A DNA stretch of 64,000 bases, taken from Keratinibaculum paraultunense. GTDB taxonomy: Bacteria; Bacillota; Clostridia; Tissierellales; Tepidimicrobiaceae. The stretch is taken from NCBI RefSeq assembly GCF_016767175.1, contig NZ_CP068564.1:2232001-2296000 (forward strand), in the 5' to 3' direction. Of the stretch, positions 16,459 to 27,396 are shown piece after piece; position 1 is the stretch's first letter, and each line of letters begins with the position of its first letter. The position numbers and the translations under genes are program-made. The notes beneath the pieces were generated by a model that searched no databases, had not been told where the DNA came from, and was given only the letters and a program-made list of their open reading frames with translations.

Positions 16459-16530
16459 GTATATATTAGATTCCCCTTCTAAATTTTATATAGGTTTGCC
16501 TTTTATATATACTTCTACATGTTCATATTA

Positions 16531-17493
16531 TTAAATAAAGTGTATACTAGCCAAAAATAAAGCCTTTTCTTTTTCAGAAATAGGTATGAGTTCTATATTA
16601 AAACATTTGTTACTATATGAATAATCTTTAATTATTCTAATAGTCTCCTTCTCTTTTACTTCTTTTATTAAGTCCTCTATATCATTTTTCTTAGTTGATA
16701 ATTTCCTACAAAAAGTTAATGGACGCATTTCAGTCTGATTCTCCAGATTAATTTTCACTTTTGGACTTTTTTCTTTAATTTGATTAAACCTATTAAATTG
16801 CAATATATTTACTAATCGTATAGCTTGTATATTTTTATATAGTCTCACCATATTTCCATTTATAAAATTTGAATACCCATATAGAATATGACTAATAAAT
16901 TGGTCACTAATTTGAAACTTTATTTTGTGAGATTGTAAAATATAGTCCTTTAGATTATCTATTTCTAATTGATTTGCACTAATTTCAAAATCATCTATAT
17001 AGAACCTTTTAATTATCTCAGTATTTATTCTATAGTAATTTTTATTCCCATACTTTTCACTTTTATAGCAAACAAATTTTAGCAAAGTGTTAGAGAGCTT
17101 TCGTGAAAATTCATTTTGGTGTAAATATTTAAAGTCTCTTTGCAATTCAAGTAGGTCTAACTCTACACATGTATTTCTAAATATATTATAATTATTTTGT
17201 TCAAACATGTTTTTTATAAACATTTTATCAAAGTCAGAGAAAATAGAAGTATCAAATTCATCAGCTTCATATATTTTAGTCAAAGTATCTATAAAAGTTG
17301 TTTTTATTGTAGCACCCAGTTGTTTTTGTACTAATGTATGTTTATTATCTATGCCATAATTATATTTAATTTTATCAATAGACTCCATGTATATACTATA
17401 ATAATCTGGATTTTCAACAGTTATTTTAAAAAAATTTCTATCACTAAAATAATTAGTATCCATTAATGATATCTCATCATAAAATGCTTTCAT
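16531..17493 (-). CDS. Hypothetical protein, possibly a replication protein
   Basis: A 320-residue soluble protein (MKAFYDEISLMDTNYFSD...) with an acidic N-terminal half and a more basic C-terminal part (KSPKVKINLENQTEMRP, RKLSTKKND). I recognise no catalytic motif. ATG 17493 follows AGGAATG. It sits between the tyrosine recombinase remnant and a set of 10-bp phased repeats. That context would suit a replication or partition protein, but there is no direct sequence support. Confidence 0.45.
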   Translation of the reverse strand: MKAFYDEISLMDTNYFSDRNFFKITVENPDYYSIYMESIDKIKYNYGIDNKHTLVQKQLGATIKTTFIDTLTKIYEADEFDTSIFSDFDKMFIKNMFEQNNYNIFRNTCVELDLLELQRDFKYLHQNEFSRKLSNTLLKFVCYKSEKYGNKNYYRINTEIIKRFYIDDFEISANQLEIDNLKDYILQSHKIKFQISDQFISHILYGYSNFINGNMVRLYKNIQAIRLVNILQFNRFNQIKEKSPKVKINLENQTEMRPLTFCRKLSTKKNDIEDLIKEVKEKETIRIIKDYSYSNKCFNIELIPISEKEKALFLASIHFI

Positions 17494-17551
17494 TTTTTCA
17501 TTCCTTTCTTATTTTAAAGTTTCTAATTATATTACATATAGTCAATAAAAA

Positions 17552-17588
17552 AGATGTACCAATAGTCTGTCTAACTATTTGTACATCT
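17552..17588 (-). terminator. Terminator after the tyrosine recombinase
   Basis: On the minus strand, AGATGTAC...GTACATCT with an interior AATAGT/ACTATT pairing, followed by six T residues, downstream of the recombinase C-terminal fragment. Confidence 0.6.
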
Positions 17589-17721
17589 CTCTTAAAACTT
17601 TTTGATTTTTATGTTTATAAAATGTTATTATCTTCTTATTTATCTTTATTTTTATTAATTCAAACATCAAATCTTCACCCATCTTTAATTTATTTAATTC
17701 TAATAAGGTTTACAATATATC

Positions 17722-18027
17722 CTAGAATTGAACCAAGCTATATAGCTCATCCTTTTCCTCCTGAGTTATTCCAATATATTTTAATGTTATCGACTGAGAA
17801 CTATGATTGAATGTATCCATTATGAGTCCTATATTATATCTAGAAGCTTTATAAGTCCAGTATCCCCAGGTTTTCCTTAAACTATGTGTTCCAAAATCTT
17901 CTATCCCTACGGCTATGGCTGCCTTTTTAAGCACTCTATATGCTTGTGTAGTGCTTATATATATCCTTTCTGTTTTCTTTCTACTCTCAAATAGATAATC
18001 ATTATAATTTAATCCCTTATCTGCTAC
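17722..18027 (-). pseudogene. Tyrosine recombinase, C-terminal part (split by transposon)
   Basis: Encodes about 101 residues with the catalytic C-terminal pattern of phage-type integrases: HSLRKTWGYW (Arg), FNHSS (His) and LKYIGI (nucleophile Tyr). The N-terminal part is at 34645-34912. Joining VADKGLNYN here to KEYV there, with one CTAC removed, gives an unbroken protein of about 190 residues. The insertion is therefore recent and the gene was intact before it. Confidence 0.88.
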
Positions 18028-18090
18028 TGTAAACGGCAAGTACTTTTCCTTAAATTTCGGAAAATAATTTTCCCGAACAATTTCCAGTTT

Positions 18091-18843
18091 CTAATCCTCT
18101 AAAAAGGATTTTCTATGTGTAAGCCTATAGCTTTTGCCAGTCATATTAAATAACTCACATTTATAGGTAAGCCTGTCTAATATAGCTGTAGTTAATGCTG
18201 GGTCTCCTAATAATTCGTTCCAATCTCCAAAGCCCTTATTTGATGTAATTATAATTGAAGTCTGTTCGTGTAAGGCTGATATTAACTGGAAAAACATATT
18301 AGCTTCCTCACGATTAATTGGTAGATATCCAATTTCATCAATAATTACAAGGTCTGAGGAATGTATTTTATTTATCTTTATCTTACTCTTTCTCATTATA
18401 TCCTGTGTTTTTAATGAATAGACCAAATTGTCCATTGAGATGAAGCTTACCTTGTATCCCATATCTATAGCTTTATAGCCTAATGCTATGGCTAAGTGAG
18501 TTTTCCCTACACCAGGAGGACCTAGGAAGATAAGATTGTATATCTTATCTATCCAGTCCATTTCTAGAAGCCTGTTTATATGTCTTTTGCTGATAGACTT
18601 TTGAAATTCAAAATCAAATTCTTCTATTGTCTTTATTACAGGAAATCCTGCATTTTTTAATCGAGTTTGTTTTTTCCTCTGCTCCTTAGCAATTATCTCT
18701 TCATTTAATATTTGGTAAAGAAATTCTTGATATGATAAATCTTCATTTTCTCCATGTTCTATGAACTCATCTATCTTTTTCTGTAGATTTAATAGCTTTA
18801 GTTCTTTGGCATATTCTTTTATATAATCAATTTTACCTATCAT
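18091..18843 (-). CDS. istB: IS21 helper ATPase IstB, copy 1
   Basis: A 250-residue DnaC-like AAA+ ATPase with Walker [10 protein letters not shown] (about 108-116) and Walker B LVIIDEIG (about 163-170). IstB assembles on DNA and directs the IstA transposase to target sites. It starts one base after the istA stop. It differs from the second copy at one visible residue (HGENED versus HGEKED). Confidence 0.95.
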   Translation of the reverse strand: MIGKIDYIKEYAKELKLLNLQKKIDEFIEHGENEDLSYQEFLYQILNEEIIAKEQRKKQTRLKNAGFPVIKTIEEFDFEFQKSISKRHINRLLEMDWIDKIYNLIFLGPPGVGKTHLAIALGYKAIDMGYKVSFISMDNLVYSLKTQDIMRKSKIKINKIHSSDLVIIDEIGYLPINREEANMFFQLISALHEQTSIIITSNKGFGDWNELLGDPALTTAILDRLTYKCELFNMTGKSYRLTHRKSFLED

Positions 18844-18844
18844 C

Positions 18845-20398
18845 TTATCCCTCCAATGCTTTTACATATTCTGATGTATCCCTAATTTGGGTTTTAATAT
18901 CATATCTTTGAGGGATAGAAGGGATGTTTTTATTAGCTGTTTCTAGTTTTTGGTTATCTAATTCCTTATATTTCTCACCTAAAAATTCAATTGCATCTCT
19001 AAAACTTACAGCACTGAATATCTCTCTTTCTATGCAATATTTAAGAGATTCTTCTATGAGTTTTTTCTCTACATTTTTACAAGTATTGCATATTAAACTG
19101 TATTGGTCCCTTATGTATCTTGGTTTTTCAATCCTAATTCTATCGAGAAAAATCTTGGCTTCATTGGTGTTGTTCAGTACATTTAAAGCTTTTTCATATA
19201 GTTTGTCTATCTTTAAAGTTTTATCCCTTTCAGGATGATCAATTTGTATTAATTTTCCTTTCAGTATGCACTCCTTATGTTCTGCTAAAATTTTACCTGT
19301 ATCCTTATCTATTATCTGAATAATACCATCTAAATTACGAACTCCAACTGTTTTTCCTGGTTCATATGTCCCTTTAGGAACTTGATATCTATTTTGTTTA
19401 TACGAAATGGTGTTGTCTTTTCTTACTGTATAGGTTAAAATTGAATTAGATGGTACATTTCTAAATGTTTGTGATACTGGAAGAAGGTATTTCTTTTCGA
19501 GGGAGAATACTTCTTTCGGTATCTTTTTTGTTGTTCCATGAATATTAGCATTTCCTGTTCTATCTAACCACAATAGACAATCTTCATTAAACTTGTCTAT
19601 ATCAACAAAAGTTCTATTCTTTGCAAAATTATACTTTAAATATTTAACAACTGCTTCTATTTTTCCTTTGCTTTCTGGGTCATATCCTCTACACATTCTT
19701 ACTCTAATTTTCATAAAGTCTTTAAAGTTTTGAAATTCTTCTGTAAAAATTATGTCTCCATAGTTTTCATTAACTGCTAATAGTCTGTCTTGGTCATATA
19801 CTATTTCGTGGGTTTTACCTCCAAAGTATTCAAAGGCCTTAGTATGAGCATCAATAAAATCTTTCGTTGTAAATGGCTTGTTCTGCCAATAGGCATATTT
19901 CATTCTAGAGTGAGACAGTACCATAGCAAAGGCATAAAGTTTAACTCTTTTCCCATCTGCATTGTTAAGCCATATTTGTCCAAAATCAACTTGTGCCTGA
20001 TAGCCCATTGGAAGTTCTTGCACTGCTTCATGTTGTCTTTTAGATACAACCTTTGGAATATCATATTTATCTCTTATGTATCTTACATAGTTTCTCACAC
20101 TCCTATCTGTGCATTTAATATCTCCATATCTTTCCTTTAACCAATCCAAAATCTGAGCTGCACTCATGTCTGGAAAATCTCTTAACCAACCTACTATCTC
20201 ATCTTCATATTCATCTAGTATTTTCTTTCTAACCTTCACTTTTTCCATATTTTCAGCAAACTCCTTTACCTGCATATTCCAGTATTTAGATACAGTCCCA
20301 TAGTCTAAATCTAAATATCTTGATATTTGAGATTTCTTTAGCCCTAACTCCTTCATGTTTTTAATTTCATTAAACATATGCCAACCCTTCAATCCCAT
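18845..20398 (-). CDS. istA: IS21 transposase IstA, copy 1
   Basis: A 517-residue DDE transposase: N-terminal helix-turn-helix ([23 protein letters not shown]), then the rve core with acidic residues in [18 protein letters not shown] and [16 protein letters not shown] 20398 is preceded by AGGAGG. The full-length frame suggests activity. Compared with copy 2 it has a few substitutions plus a short cluster of differences near 19365-19430. Confidence 0.95.
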   Translation of the reverse strand: MGLKGWHMFNEIKNMKELGLKKSQISRYLDLDYGTVSKYWNMQVKEFAENMEKVKVRKKILDEYEDEIVGWLRDFPDMSAAQILDWLKERYGDIKCTDRSVRNYVRYIRDKYDIPKVVSKRQHEAVQELPMGYQAQVDFGQIWLNNADGKRVKLYAFAMVLSHSRMKYAYWQNKPFTTKDFIDAHTKAFEYFGGKTHEIVYDQDRLLAVNENYGDIIFTEEFQNFKDFMKIRVRMCRGYDPESKGKIEAVVKYLKYNFAKNRTFVDIDKFNEDCLLWLDRTGNANIHGTTKKIPKEVFSLEKKYLLPVSQTFRNVPSNSILTYTVRKDNTISYKQNRYQVPKGTYEPGKTVGVRNLDGIIQIIDKDTGKILAEHKECILKGKLIQIDHPERDKTLKIDKLYEKALNVLNNTNEAKIFLDRIRIEKPRYIRDQYSLICNTCKNVEKKLIEESLKYCIEREIFSAVSFRDAIEFLGEKYKELDNQKLETANKNIPSIPQRYDIKTQIRDTSEYVKALEG

Positions 20399-20582
20399 TT
20401 TCTATCTACCTCCTGTAAGATATTTTACAGGAAAGTAGATTTGTTTCATATACAACTGGAAAAATTTCAGGATTCTTATTTTCCGAAATCTCATGATTTT
20501 ATTTTACCACTTACACATACTTAATTTAATGATGCCATGGGATGAATTAGTTCAGAAAACATGTAAAGTAGATTAAATTTAC

Positions 20583-20606
20583 AGGGATGTCATATACGAC
20601 ATCCCT
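20583..20606. terminator. Hairpin at the inner edge of IS copy 1
   Basis: AGGGATGTC-ATATAC-GACATCCCT, a 9-bp stem in the cargo segment just beyond the IS end. Confidence 0.45.
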
Positions 20607-20671
20607 ATTTAAAACCCTGCATCTATTATTATACGCTTACGAAGGAAACCGTGTTTTGTCTACAAACTGAA

Positions 20672-20700
20672 AGCCATAACAATACAGTATTGTTATGGCT
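20672..20700. terminator. Strong hairpin downstream of the ABC transporter operon
   Basis: A 13-bp perfect stem (AGCCATAACAATA, loop CAG, and the complement) followed on the plus strand by TTTT. It may act in both directions, closing the leftward RiPP operon about 115 nt after its last gene. Confidence 0.6.
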
Positions 20701-20814
20701 TTTTAATTTATTTTTCTATTTTAATTATTTATTTATAACTTCCTATTATCCTTTAGCTAAGCATTATATCCATAAAATGGTATAAAACAAAATTTCCCTA
20801 TTAAATACTAATAT

Positions 20815-22500
20815 TTAGTTACTAAAATATAATTGATAAAAATAGCTCTCATTATTCATAAGCTCTTTAAAGGTCCCATTTTCAACTATTCTTCCTTTAT
20901 CTAGAACTATTATTTCATCATACTTCTCTAAAATATTCTCATCTAATCTATGGGTAACTGCAATTAGGGTTATATCTTTTTCTAAAATATTATTTTCAAC
21001 TATAGTATAGTTTTTACCATCTAATGCAGATGTAGCTTCATCTAAAATGAAAATTTCCTTATTGTGTACTACGGATCTAGCAATTCCAATTCTTTGTTTT
21101 TCTCCACCAGAAAACTCTGCAATATTTTTGTCAATTTCAGTATCTAATTTATCAGGTAGATTCTTTATCTTTCTATCTATATTTGCAAATTCTAGGGCTT
21201 CTATTAGTTTTGAATTTAAATTTGAATTAAAATAGCTTAAATTATCTCTAATAGTACCTTGAAAAAAAGATACATTTTGCGGAATATATGAAATATTATC
21301 ATATAAACTATTTATATCTATAGATTTTAACTCTACCCCATCTACTAAAATTTCTCCAGAATAATCATAATAATAGCCTAAAATACTCTTTATTAGAGAA
21401 CTTTTGCCACTGCCACTTCCACCTACTATAGCATATTTTTTACCCTTTTCAAAAGTATAATTTATATCTTTCAAAATTGGTTTATTGATAGTTAAAGAAT
21501 AATTTTTAAATTCTATACTTTCATTAATATTATTTAATTTTACTAATTTATCTTTATCATATTCTTTAATATCAAATTTTTGAATAATATCTTTACTACC
21601 TTTAATATTTGAAATATTACTACTTATTACACTAAGAGGGCCTGTAATATTACCAGATATAAAAGCTATAGCAAAAACTTCACCCACTGTTAAAATATCA
21701 TATATTGCTAAAAACATACCAATTAATAATGCCCCTATCATTACGAAAGCTGAAGTTATGGCTGTTACATTGGACACAACACCAAGAAAGTTATATGCAT
21801 TTCTTTTTATAGTCAAAGTTTCTTTGTTAATTTTATTATGTCTGAGCTTTATAGCGTTTTCTGCATTATAAGTTTTAATCACGTTATAACCATCTAATAG
21901 TTCATTTAAACTCATAGTATAATTAGAGATACCAGTACTATAATCTGAAAATTTTTTGGATAATTTATTCTCTAATAACTTTGGTATTAATAAAGGAATA
22001 AAACTGGCAAGAATTATATAAATAGTAATCCATATGTTAATCCTTATTAAAAATACTACAGCTATTATTAAACCTATTATTTGATCATAAGTAAATCTTA
22101 TAGGATGGAAAAATTGTTCTTCTAGTAACTTGACATCATTAATTAGTGAAGAGCTGTAATCTCCGTAATCTTTTTTAATAAATTCATATAATGGCTTCTT
22201 ATTTATTTCATTAAATATTCCAACCCTAGTTCTTTTTAATGTCTCAAAATAATACTTTTGCTCATATAAAGCAGCTAAAAATTGAAATACTAATAAAAGC
22301 CCAAGAGTTATGACTAATTTAATGGCGTAGGTCCTGAATTCATTAGTTGAACCACTAATACCAATATCAAAAGCCTCTCCTAAACCCTTGCTTAAAACAG
22401 TAGCAAATATTGCGGTAAAGATATAAAATATAGTTAATATAAATATTTTTAAAGGACTATGAAAAAGCGATTTCAGAACTATATTGTTTCTTTTCTTCAT
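20815..22500 (-). CDS. ABC transporter, fused membrane and ATPase domains (second)
   Basis: A 561-residue half-transporter: six membrane segments in about 1-290, then a nucleotide-binding domain with Walker A GGSGSGKSS, signature FSGGEKQR and Walker B IFILDEATSALD. There is no C39 leader peptidase domain. The gene overlaps the preceding ABC gene by 44 nt, so the two are probably co-translated and form a heterodimer. In this cluster it would export the modified peptide or give self-immunity. Confidence 0.88.
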   Translation of the reverse strand: MKKRNNIVLKSLFHSPLKIFILTIFYIFTAIFATVLSKGLGEAFDIGISGSTNEFRTYAIKLVITLGLLLVFQFLAALYEQKYYFETLKRTRVGIFNEINKKPLYEFIKKDYGDYSSSLINDVKLLEEQFFHPIRFTYDQIIGLIIAVVFLIRINIWITIYIILASFIPLLIPKLLENKLSKKFSDYSTGISNYTMSLNELLDGYNVIKTYNAENAIKLRHNKINKETLTIKRNAYNFLGVVSNVTAITSAFVMIGALLIGMFLAIYDILTVGEVFAIAFISGNITGPLSVISSNISNIKGSKDIIQKFDIKEYDKDKLVKLNNINESIEFKNYSLTINKPILKDINYTFEKGKKYAIVGGSGSGKSSLIKSILGYYYDYSGEILVDGVELKSIDINSLYDNISYIPQNVSFFQGTIRDNLSYFNSNLNSKLIEALEFANIDRKIKNLPDKLDTEIDKNIAEFSGGEKQRIGIARSVVHNKEIFILDEATSALDGKNYTIVENNILEKDITLIAVTHRLDENILEKYDEIIVLDKGRIVENGTFKELMNNESYFYQLYFSN

Positions 22501-24190
22501 TGTCTTTCCCCCTTTTGCTACCTTGAATTAAATCATAAAAACATGTGCCTTGTTTAAATAGTTCATCATATGCACCACTTTCAACTACTACTCCATCTTT
22601 CAAAACTATAATTTCATCATACATATATAAGTTATCATTAACCCTATGGCTAATAGATATTATTGTCTTATCAAGGTTTAAAATATTCTTCTCAATTTCA
22701 ATAGAATTTTTCTTATCAAGTGCAGAAAAACTTTCATCTAATAGAAATATAGGTTTATCTGATAATAAAGCTCTAGCTAATGAAATCCTTTGTTTTTCTC
22801 CACCGGAAAAGTTCTTCCCGCCTTCTTCTATATAAGTATGAATACCATTAGGTAAGTTTTTTATTACTTTACTAAGCCCTGATAGTTCAACTGCTCTATT
22901 TATTTCTTCCTCTGTATAGATATCTGAGAATAAGGTTATATTATCCTTCAACGTCCCACTCATTATAAATACTTCCTGTTGAACATAGACTATTTGTTGC
23001 CAAAGCGAGCTATTATCTATTGCTTTTAGTTCCTCATCATTATAAAATATCCCACCATTATAATCTTTATAAAATCCCATGAGAAGTTTAATTAATGTAC
23101 TTTTACCACTACCACTACCACCAAAAATCGCATATTTTTCCCCTCTATTAAATGTAAAATTAATATCTTTTAGAACTTGATTGTCATTATAAGAAAAACT
23201 TAAATCTTTAATAGTTATTTTTTCAATATCATTAATATCTTTTAATGGAACTTGTAAGTTTTCTTCTTTATTCAAAAACTTATCTATTTTTTCCTTAACA
23301 TTTTTACTTGCATTAATTTTTTCATAATAAACTAATATAGAAGATATAGGGTTACCTATACTATTGGCATATCCAAACAAAGCTGTAGCTGCAGAAACCG
23401 CTATTATTTCAGTTACAACATCATTAACAAAAACTATTAAAGAAGCAACTTTTAAAAAATAAATTGCAATAGCAGCTAAAATAAAGTTGATTACTCCTAA
23501 AAATTTTTCATTATATCTAGTATCTTCTAATTGCAAAACATCATTTTTAAATTTTCTTCGAAATATATTATTATTATTACTAGTTATAATTTCTTCCATT
23601 CCATAGATATACTCATTGGTTTTATCATTATATCTAGTCATTTCTTTTGAACTTTCAAATCCAGCCCTACCTATTTTTTTCTTAAGCAAAAAAGGTTGGA
23701 TTAAAGAAGGTATAATTAATAATAGAATAATAAACACATATTTAATATCAATTCTTGCGATAAAATAGATCATTACAAACGCTTGAATTACTTCTCCAAT
23801 AATAGTAATTAAACTCTTGTAATATTCATTTTCTAAGACATCAATATCATTTACAATCATAGAAGAATAGTACATATTATCCTTCTCATAGAAGCTATTA
23901 TAATTTAAATTTAGTAATTTATTTAGCATATCTTCTCTTAAATATTTTGAAACTTTATAAAGAAGATATCTTTCAACAAATGACATAAGAATTAAGAAAA
24001 TTAACATTCCTAAAAGTACTAATATAACTTGAATAGCAACAACTTTTCCTTGAGCAAGATTATTGCTTATTGCAATATCTGTAATCCAAGAATATGAAGT
24101 AAATATTAAAGTTGAGAAGAGAAAAGTTATTAACGAAAAAACTCCATAAATAAATAGTATTAATTTATTTTTTCTTAAATAGTTATTCAT
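22457..24190 (-). CDS. ABC transporter, fused membrane and ATPase domains (first)
   Basis: A 577-residue half-transporter, homologous to its neighbour. The membrane domain spans about 1-300. The ATPase has GGSGSGKST, FSGGEKQR and IFLLDESFSALD. Walker B reads DES rather than DEA but keeps the catalytic Glu. ATG 24190 (MNNYLRKNK) is chosen because GGAGGAGG lies just upstream; an earlier in-frame start would run into the radical SAM gene. It starts 25 nt after that gene and probably pairs with the second transporter. Confidence 0.88.
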   Translation of the reverse strand: MNNYLRKNKLILFIYGVFSLITFLFSTLIFTSYSWITDIAISNNLAQGKVVAIQVILVLLGMLIFLILMSFVERYLLYKVSKYLREDMLNKLLNLNYNSFYEKDNMYYSSMIVNDIDVLENEYYKSLITIIGEVIQAFVMIYFIARIDIKYVFIILLLIIPSLIQPFLLKKKIGRAGFESSKEMTRYNDKTNEYIYGMEEIITSNNNNIFRRKFKNDVLQLEDTRYNEKFLGVINFILAAIAIYFLKVASLIVFVNDVVTEIIAVSAATALFGYANSIGNPISSILVYYEKINASKNVKEKIDKFLNKEENLQVPLKDINDIEKITIKDLSFSYNDNQVLKDINFTFNRGEKYAIFGGSGSGKSTLIKLLMGFYKDYNGGIFYNDEELKAIDNSSLWQQIVYVQQEVFIMSGTLKDNITLFSDIYTEEEINRAVELSGLSKVIKNLPNGIHTYIEEGGKNFSGGEKQRISLARALLSDKPIFLLDESFSALDKKNSIEIEKNILNLDKTIISISHRVNDNLYMYDEIIVLKDGVVVESGAYDELFKQGTCFYDLIQGSKRGKDNEEKKQYSSEIAFS

Positions 24191-24215
24191 TGTAACCTCC
24201 TCCCTGATATATAAG

Positions 24216-26018
24216 CTATATCTTTCGTACACTAATTTTTTGATTTGGTTTTTTACTAATACATACTTTTGTATCTTTGTACTCAAAAGATTTAGTTTTT
24301 GTATTTTGCAATAGTACAACATCAACTGGATAGTCTACAATAACTTTAGTTTTATAGTTATCAAAATTCATCATAAATGCTTCCTTACCTAAGTGAAACA
24401 TATATATTATATTTTTATTGCCCGTATGATTTGACAAAGAATAAGAAATAACTTCAATAAAGTTAAGGATTACTTGAAGAAATTCGTCCTTTAAATCCTT
24501 ATACGTTGAATCAATATCAACTTTATTAATAATTGTAGTTAAGTCATTTTTATAATAATCATAAATATCATAAATATATTTCCCTTCAAATTCCTTCATT
24601 AAATGATAATAGATATAATTAAAGAATCTATACATACAAACTAGTGAATAAATAAACTCAGAGAGATTATCGGTATTTTTTCTAACAGGTGTATCAAATT
24701 CACAAAAATTTGTAAAGCAACTAATATTATCAGTTATCAGAGTTTCGTAATTCTTAATAAATTTTTTGTCATAGAAAAAACCATTGATCCTATTTTTATC
24801 AAAATACAAATCATCCATAACTAATTCTAATTCTTTAGTACTGGGAAATGGTGTAAATCTATGCAACTGTATTCTTTTAATATTTAACTTTATTAATTCA
24901 TTAATAAAAAATAATGTAAGATGTAAATCTTCGATCTTCTCCTCTTTAAAACCATACATAAAAGACAAGGTTATAGTAATATCTTTTGTACTTAACATTC
25001 TTATTTTACTTAATGCTTCTTTTAGATTAATGTTTTTATTAATTGTTTTTTGCATACGTTGAGAACCTGTTTCAATACCAAAATAAATAGATTTACAACC
25101 TGCGTCAATCATTATATCAATTAACTCTTCATCTATCGTATCTATTCTTGCAGAACATCCCCATTCAATATTAGCATTGCTTTCTTTAAGCTTTTCGCAA
25201 AAATCAACTATCAAATCCTTATTAACAGTGAATAAATCATGTTTGAAAGCAAACGTATTAATATCATAATTACTTTTAATATATAATATTTCCTTAATAA
25301 TATTATCATTTGACTTTAATCTAAACTTACGGTTCCAAAATTTGCTAGTACAACAGAAAGTGCAAGCAAAAGGACATCCTCTTCCTACATCTACTGGATA
25401 AGAGTCTATTTTATCTTTGACTATAAATTTATCTAGGAATATAGGTTCAATAGGTTGTATCGAATCAACATCTATCATTGTTGTATCTCTGTCAGTAAAA
25501 AAAATACGGCCCTTATTTCTATATACTAAATTAGGAATGGACTTCAAATTTTCTAGGGAGTTACTCAGAATTGATTCCACAACAAATAAAATATTTTGTT
25601 CTCCTTCTCCTATCATGATCATATCTACACACGAAAAATTATTAATAGTCTCTTTAGCTGTTAACGAAGCTTGTGGCCCCCCTAAAATAATATAAATATC
25701 ATCTAAATCACTACTTTTAACCTTATCCTTAATTCTACTAGATAAATCAATCACAAAAGGGTAATTATCATTCATAGTAGTAAACCCTAAAATTTTTGGA
25801 CTTATATTAATTATATCCTCGACTATCTGATCAAGTATTTTATCTTGTATAATTGAAAATTCTTTATTGTTCACATACTTTTCATAAGAAAAATCATATA
25901 TATCTACTACAATATCATTTCTATACAAAATACTTGCCAAGTTTAAAAGTCCAATATTTGGAATGTCTTCGTAATCAGTATATCTAAAGTTTAAATTATT
26001 TATCAATAATACATCCAT
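24216..26018 (-). CDS. B12-binding-type radical SAM enzyme (RiPP maturase candidate)
   Basis: A 600-residue protein with an N-terminal Rossmann-like cobalamin-binding-type domain (about 1-170, including IYIILGGPQAS). The radical SAM core has the iron-sulfur cluster motif GRGCPFACTFC (Cys215, Cys219, Cys222). A helical C-terminal region follows, without a SPASM cysteine cluster. Class B enzymes of this type methylate or rearrange unactivated carbons. Its place beside transporters, an M16 peptidase and small peptide genes suggests precursor modification. The exact chemistry cannot be read from sequence. Confidence 0.82.
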   Translation of the reverse strand: MDVLLINNLNFRYTDYEDIPNIGLLNLASILYRNDIVVDIYDFSYEKYVNNKEFSIIQDKILDQIVEDIINISPKILGFTTMNDNYPFVIDLSSRIKDKVKSSDLDDIYIILGGPQASLTAKETINNFSCVDMIMIGEGEQNILFVVESILSNSLENLKSIPNLVYRNKGRIFFTDRDTTMIDVDSIQPIEPIFLDKFIVKDKIDSYPVDVGRGCPFACTFCCTSKFWNRKFRLKSNDNIIKEILYIKSNYDINTFAFKHDLFTVNKDLIVDFCEKLKESNANIEWGCSARIDTIDEELIDIMIDAGCKSIYFGIETGSQRMQKTINKNINLKEALSKIRMLSTKDITITLSFMYGFKEEKIEDLHLTLFFINELIKLNIKRIQLHRFTPFPSTKELELVMDDLYFDKNRINGFFYDKKFIKNYETLITDNISCFTNFCEFDTPVRKNTDNLSEFIYSLVCMYRFFNYIYYHLMKEFEGKYIYDIYDYYKNDLTTIINKVDIDSTYKDLKDEFLQVILNFIEVISYSLSNHTGNKNIIYMFHLGKEAFMMNFDNYKTKVIVDYPVDVVLLQNTKTKSFEYKDTKVCISKKPNQKISVRKI

Positions 26019-27024
26019 TTAACTCCTCCCTATAAATATAATTAGTAGTAAATTACATAATGATGTACTCCCTAGAGATACCTCATTATATATGATATTG
26101 TAATGACTAAAACTCGTTAATTTTAGATATATATTAAATAGTTATATTTACATAACTAAAATAATAACATTATTATAGATAAATATTGCCATACCAACTT
26201 CCACTAAACAACTAGGTTTACGTAATATTTCAGCTACTTTGAAAATTTATTAGCATAATCAGAAAAATATACTTACTTTATAAAATGAAGTTGATGATGG
26301 TGATAATTCATATATTTTTGTAAAAAATATTATTTAATACATTTATTATTGATGATATTTAATCAATTTTTGTTGTTGAACTTCTAATTAAAAACTAAAT
26401 ATATTTCTTAAACTAATTAGTGGTATTATAGAATTTAAATTCTATGTTACTGAAAATACCCCAAAACTTTATCGATCTGAATTACGGAGATTTAAATTAT
26501 GCTAAATTAGGCATGGAAATACATCATATTTATAGCTCTGTCCAGATAAATATTTAAAATTGATTTCCTAAGTTTGCTTATAATAGCTTAAATAAAACTA
26601 ACATACATTAACAATTAATTTAGATGCTTGAAAATATACTATTTCTACCAAAGCCATAGGACTTACGTTCTATGGTATTAATACACCTCTTTAGTTAAAG
26701 TATTATAATACATTAACAATTTTGACGATATTATTAGATAAAATTAAATATATCTAGCAGAGAGTTATACTAGAAAACTTAATAACAAAAAACCTATATT
26801 TAAAATTATAAAAATCAATGTACTAAATTAAAATGTATCCGTATAAAATCTTACCATTCATCGTAATACAGATTTGGTTCTTCAACCCCTCAAAATGGAT
26901 TAAAATAATAAAAGCTATTTCAATTAAAACTCTATACAAATATATCCATCTAGGCTATAAAAAATAACATTAAAATCTAATATTTAATTTGCTTTTATAT
27001 ATAAGCTAAATACTTTTATACTAT
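26019..27024. other. AT-rich gap inside the RiPP cluster
   Basis: About 1 kb separating the precursor genes from the radical SAM gene. I find no credible gene on either strand, only very short frames without ribosome binding sites. It may be a long leader, a decayed gene or a processing region. Confidence 0.5.
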
Positions 27025-27140
27025 TGAATTTTACGATTATATGAAGGGTAATGGCCTCTGTATAAAAAATCATATTTATCCACACAACTTTCTACATAGC
27101 TTTAAAATGGTAAGATTTTATTATTGTACATATTAAATTA

Positions 27141-27311
27141 TTATGTCTTTTCAAATGTAATCTTCCAACCATCTTTACCTTCTTCTCCATCAATAAAAAA
27201 TTCTTCAGATTCAATAGCATTTGCTAACTCTTCATTACTAATAACTATTTTTCCATCATTTATGTTTAATTCATCTTCCTTAATTGTCATTTTTTTATTC
27301 TTTTTAGTCAT
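27141..27311 (-). CDS. Candidate RiPP precursor peptide, copy 2
   Basis: A 56-residue peptide with ATG at 27311 behind a strong AAAGGAGGTGAGAG. It has a charged leader-like N-terminus (MTKKNKKMTIKEDELNIND), an acidic middle (EELANAIESEEFF) and a C-terminal candidate core GEEGKDGWKITFEKT. There is no cysteine, so lanthionine or sactionine products are excluded. Trp49, Lys and Thr are possible targets. It is identical to the copy at 27904-28074. Its role is inferred from size, ribosome binding site and neighbours. Confidence 0.7.
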   Translation of the reverse strand: MTKKNKKMTIKEDELNINDGKIVISNEELANAIESEEFFIDGEEGKDGWKITFEKT

Positions 27312-27396
27312 ACTCTCACCTCCTTTATTTTTGTTACAGAGGCCACTATTATCAATAATTAAAGCAAAATAATAAATATAGATCTTTTATGTTAGC

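Larger units (their letters stand above)
18028..20515 (-). mobile_element. IS21-family insertion sequence, copy 1
   Basis: 2488 bp with ends TGTAAACGGCAA (left) and, inverted, TGTAAGTGGTAA (right), beginning TG and ending CA as in IS21 elements. It contains istA and istB. Confidence 0.92.

Noticed and set aside
24191-24325. Longer 622-aa form of the first ABC transporter
   Set aside because: The extra 45 residues overlap the radical SAM gene and lack a ribosome binding site, whereas ATG 24190 has a strong one.
26019-27024. Hidden gene in the 1-kb gap of the RiPP cluster
   Set aside because: All frames are short and broken, and none has a ribosome binding site or recognisable motif.
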